Below, piece by piece: positions 40,157-41,433 of a DNA stretch of 41,433 bases. How positions within the stretch are numbered: position 1 is the first letter of the stretch; each line of letters opens with the position of its first letter. The stretch covers positions 1 through 41,433 of the forward strand of contig JBBRMF010000012.1 in assembly GCA_038230975.1 (NCBI GenBank), written 5' to 3'. The notes below the pieces were generated by a model. The model did not search any database and was not told the origin of the DNA. It saw only the letters and a list, made by a program, of their open reading frames with translations. Made by a program: the position numbers and the translations under genes. The DNA comes from JANXVV01 sp038230975 (GTDB lineage Bacteria; Planctomycetota; Phycisphaerae; Tepidisphaerales; Tepidisphaeraceae).

Positions 40157-41221
40157 ATGGAAAGCCTTCGCAGTGCCGATGGACTGTCGCGCCCGGATGA
40201 AACACGGTTTGAACCGGTACAGATCGACGGGCTGACCGTCCACTGCCAAACCTCTTGGCCGGTGGATGCCGCATTCCTTGATCGATGGAATGACCTGTCG
40301 ATTCAACTGCCCGCCGGCACACCATTTCAGTCCCCGGCATGGCAGATCGCCGGCTGGAACGCGGGCCGCATCGTGGGTCGGATCCGATTCATCACGGTTG
40401 ATCGAAACGGAGAACTCCTTGCGGTTCTACCATTGTGTTTGAATCCCCACGGCGGGCTGCATTCGCCCGAGGCTTCCATTTCCGATTATCTCGATCCGCT
40501 CATCGTTCCGGAGCATGAGCCTGCCTGCTGGGCTGTAATTCTTGCATTCATGGCAGCGCAATGGGATCGAAAACTGGTTGAGTTCACGTTGCACAACATT
40601 CGCGAGTGGGCGGCGTGCCGTTCGATTCTGCCGACGTTGGCCGAGACTGCGGGTTTTTCGCTGGAGGAGACACTCGTCCAATATGCACCCGCGATTCAGT
40701 TGCCCGCGAGCTGGGACGAGTATTTAATGTCGCTCGAAGCGCATGAACGCAAAGAGCTTCGCCGAAAAATCAATAAAGCCGAAACCAAAGGCGAGGCACG
40801 GCTTCTGAAGTGCGAAGATGCGTCGCTGCTCGAAAAGGCGCTAGTGTCGATGGAATCCGTCGGCGGTGAGAAGGGTGCATCGGTGGGGGGTTATGTCCGA
40901 CCTCTGATCGAAGCCATTGCGCCTGCACTCATGCGCGACGGCCGACTGGAATTGTGGGTACTCCACATCCTCGGCCAACCCGCCTGCTACTTAATCCAAC
41001 TCACTTCGTCGATGGGGCCAATGCTCTATAACCTCGGATATGAGCCATCGATGAAAGAATGGAGCCCCGGGGTCGTTGCCGTCGGCATGTCGATTCGAAA
41101 TGCGATCGCGGCGGAGACAAAAGTATTTGACTTGTTACGCGGCAGCGAACCCTACAAACACAAGCTCGGTGGAGTCGATCGGCCTCTATATCGATTGACG
41201 CTCAAAAGAAAACCAACCTGA
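40157..41221 (+). CDS. BioF2/FemAB-type acyltransferase (GNAT fold, Acetyltransf_6)
   Basis: A 354-residue protein from ATG 40157; the open frame extends to 39953 but that part is unlike the family. Two GNAT-like lobes are visible: GTPFQSPAWQIAGWNAGR near 55-72 with LLAVLPLCL near 88, and the second with YLMSLEAHERKELRRKINKAE near 190-210, then YNLGYEPSMKEWSPGVVAVG near 300 and a final DLLRGSEPYKHKLG. These are the marks of the BioF2-like acetyltransferase family used in polysaccharide (xanthan, cellulose) modification and other acyl transfer. It stands between a pseudogene and a PolX gene, with no polysaccharide operon nearby; substrate unknown. Confidence 0.82.
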   Translation: MESLRSADGLSRPDETRFEPVQIDGLTVHCQTSWPVDAAFLDRWNDLSIQLPAGTPFQSPAWQIAGWNAGRIVGRIRFITVDRNGELLAVLPLCLNPHGGLHSPEASISDYLDPLIVPEHEPACWAVILAFMAAQWDRKLVEFTLHNIREWAACRSILPTLAETAGFSLEETLVQYAPAIQLPASWDEYLMSLEAHERKELRRKINKAETKGEARLLKCEDASLLEKALVSMESVGGEKGASVGGYVRPLIEAIAPALMRDGRLELWVLHILGQPACYLIQLTSSMGPMLYNLGYEPSMKEWSPGVVAVGMSIRNAIAAETKVFDLLRGSEPYKHKLGGVDRPLYRLTLKRKPT

Positions 41222-41319
41222 TTCCGGTCCCCGGCGATGAGTAACATTTCGGCGTCGTGAGCATGACCTCGGGCGCAATGGCCAAGCGAAATTCCGGTTC
41301 CTCGGATATCATTCAAATC

Positions 41320-41433
41320 ATGTCGCTCAACCACGATCTTGCCGAACTCTTTGCCCGAATGGCCGCCATCATGGAGATCAAAGGGGAGAACGCATTCAAG
41401 GCGATTGCATTCTCAAAAGTCGGTCGCATTTTA
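41320..41433 (+). CDS. polX: PolX-family DNA polymerase, 3' partial
   Basis: The frame runs off the window end. From ATG 41320 it reads SLNHDLAELFARMAAIMEIK, then GENAFKAIAFSKVGRIL, matching the N-terminal helix-hairpin (8-kDa-like) domain of bacterial DNA polymerase X / 3'-5' exonuclease (ELAxIFxxIADLLEIKGENxF). An upstream in-frame ATG at 41278 would add 14 residues that look unlike the family. Only 38 codons are visible, so the polymerase and PHP domains cannot be checked. Confidence 0.7.
   Translation, partial: MSLNHDLAELFARMAAIMEIKGENAFKAIAFSKVGRIL

Overview
The window reads as chromosome from a planctomycete, most likely class Phycisphaerae. The evidence is two PEP-CTERM proteins (one with a dockerin-like pair), two genes carrying the planctomycete 'LExRxLL' exported N-terminus, a GspH/DUF1559-like prepilin with a C-terminal H-x9-DGH motif, a sigma-70-like protein preceded by several helix-turn-helix segments, and a SthA-like/carotenoid neighbourhood. 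Base composition is moderately GC-rich, genes are mostly single or in short operons, and long perfect or near-perfect palindromes fill many intergenic gaps. No rRNA, tRNA, CRISPR array, transposase or prophage was recognised.

Layout. 1-6290: 3' part of a PQQ-type sugar dehydrogenase with a buried PEP-CTERM tail, an antisense [2Fe-2S] ferredoxin that overlaps it, a DUF983 protein, a ClC chloride transporter with CBS domains, an unknown membrane-anchored protein and a diguanylate cyclase. 6477-13498: two SthA-like flavoprotein paralogues separated by a decayed antitoxin-like gene, then a compact operon of chlorite-dismutase-family protein, CrtI-type desaturase and HpnB/CrtQ-type glycosyltransferase (carotenoid or related isoprenoid glycoside). 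13640-17692: an Arg-rich protein, an antitoxin gene with a deleted RelE/ParE toxin remnant, a secreted carboxypeptidase-regulatory-domain protein and a cysteine-desulfurase-like enzyme. 17778-19788: a short exported peptide and a three-gene membrane operon resembling E. coli yqjD-yqjE-yqjK. 20375-26013: a 1075-residue repeat-rich PEP-CTERM/dockerin protein, an exported alpha/beta hydrolase, an ankyrin protein and a small membrane protein.

26118-28294 is a leftward four-gene cassette (tcmP, DUF5131/Gp37-Gp68 three-Cys protein, and two small unknown genes). It is the best candidate here for a poorly described system. It faces away from a divergent sigma-like multi-HTH protein at 28589-30256. 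30293-32119 holds a secreted unknown protein and a sulfite-oxidase-like molybdoenzyme. 32204-37218 is a leftward run of sucB (E2), lpdA (E3) and an orphan C-terminal half of HrpA that lacks the helicase core. 37624-41433 has a zinc alcohol dehydrogenase, a prepilin-like protein, a broken LExRxLL gene with an in-frame amber codon, a BioF2/FemAB-type acyltransferase and the start of a PolX DNA polymerase.

The region shows slow gene decay (three pseudogenes) and a large load of dispersed palindromes, some of them shared between distant gaps. Functions are inferred from recognisable motifs only; no database search was run.
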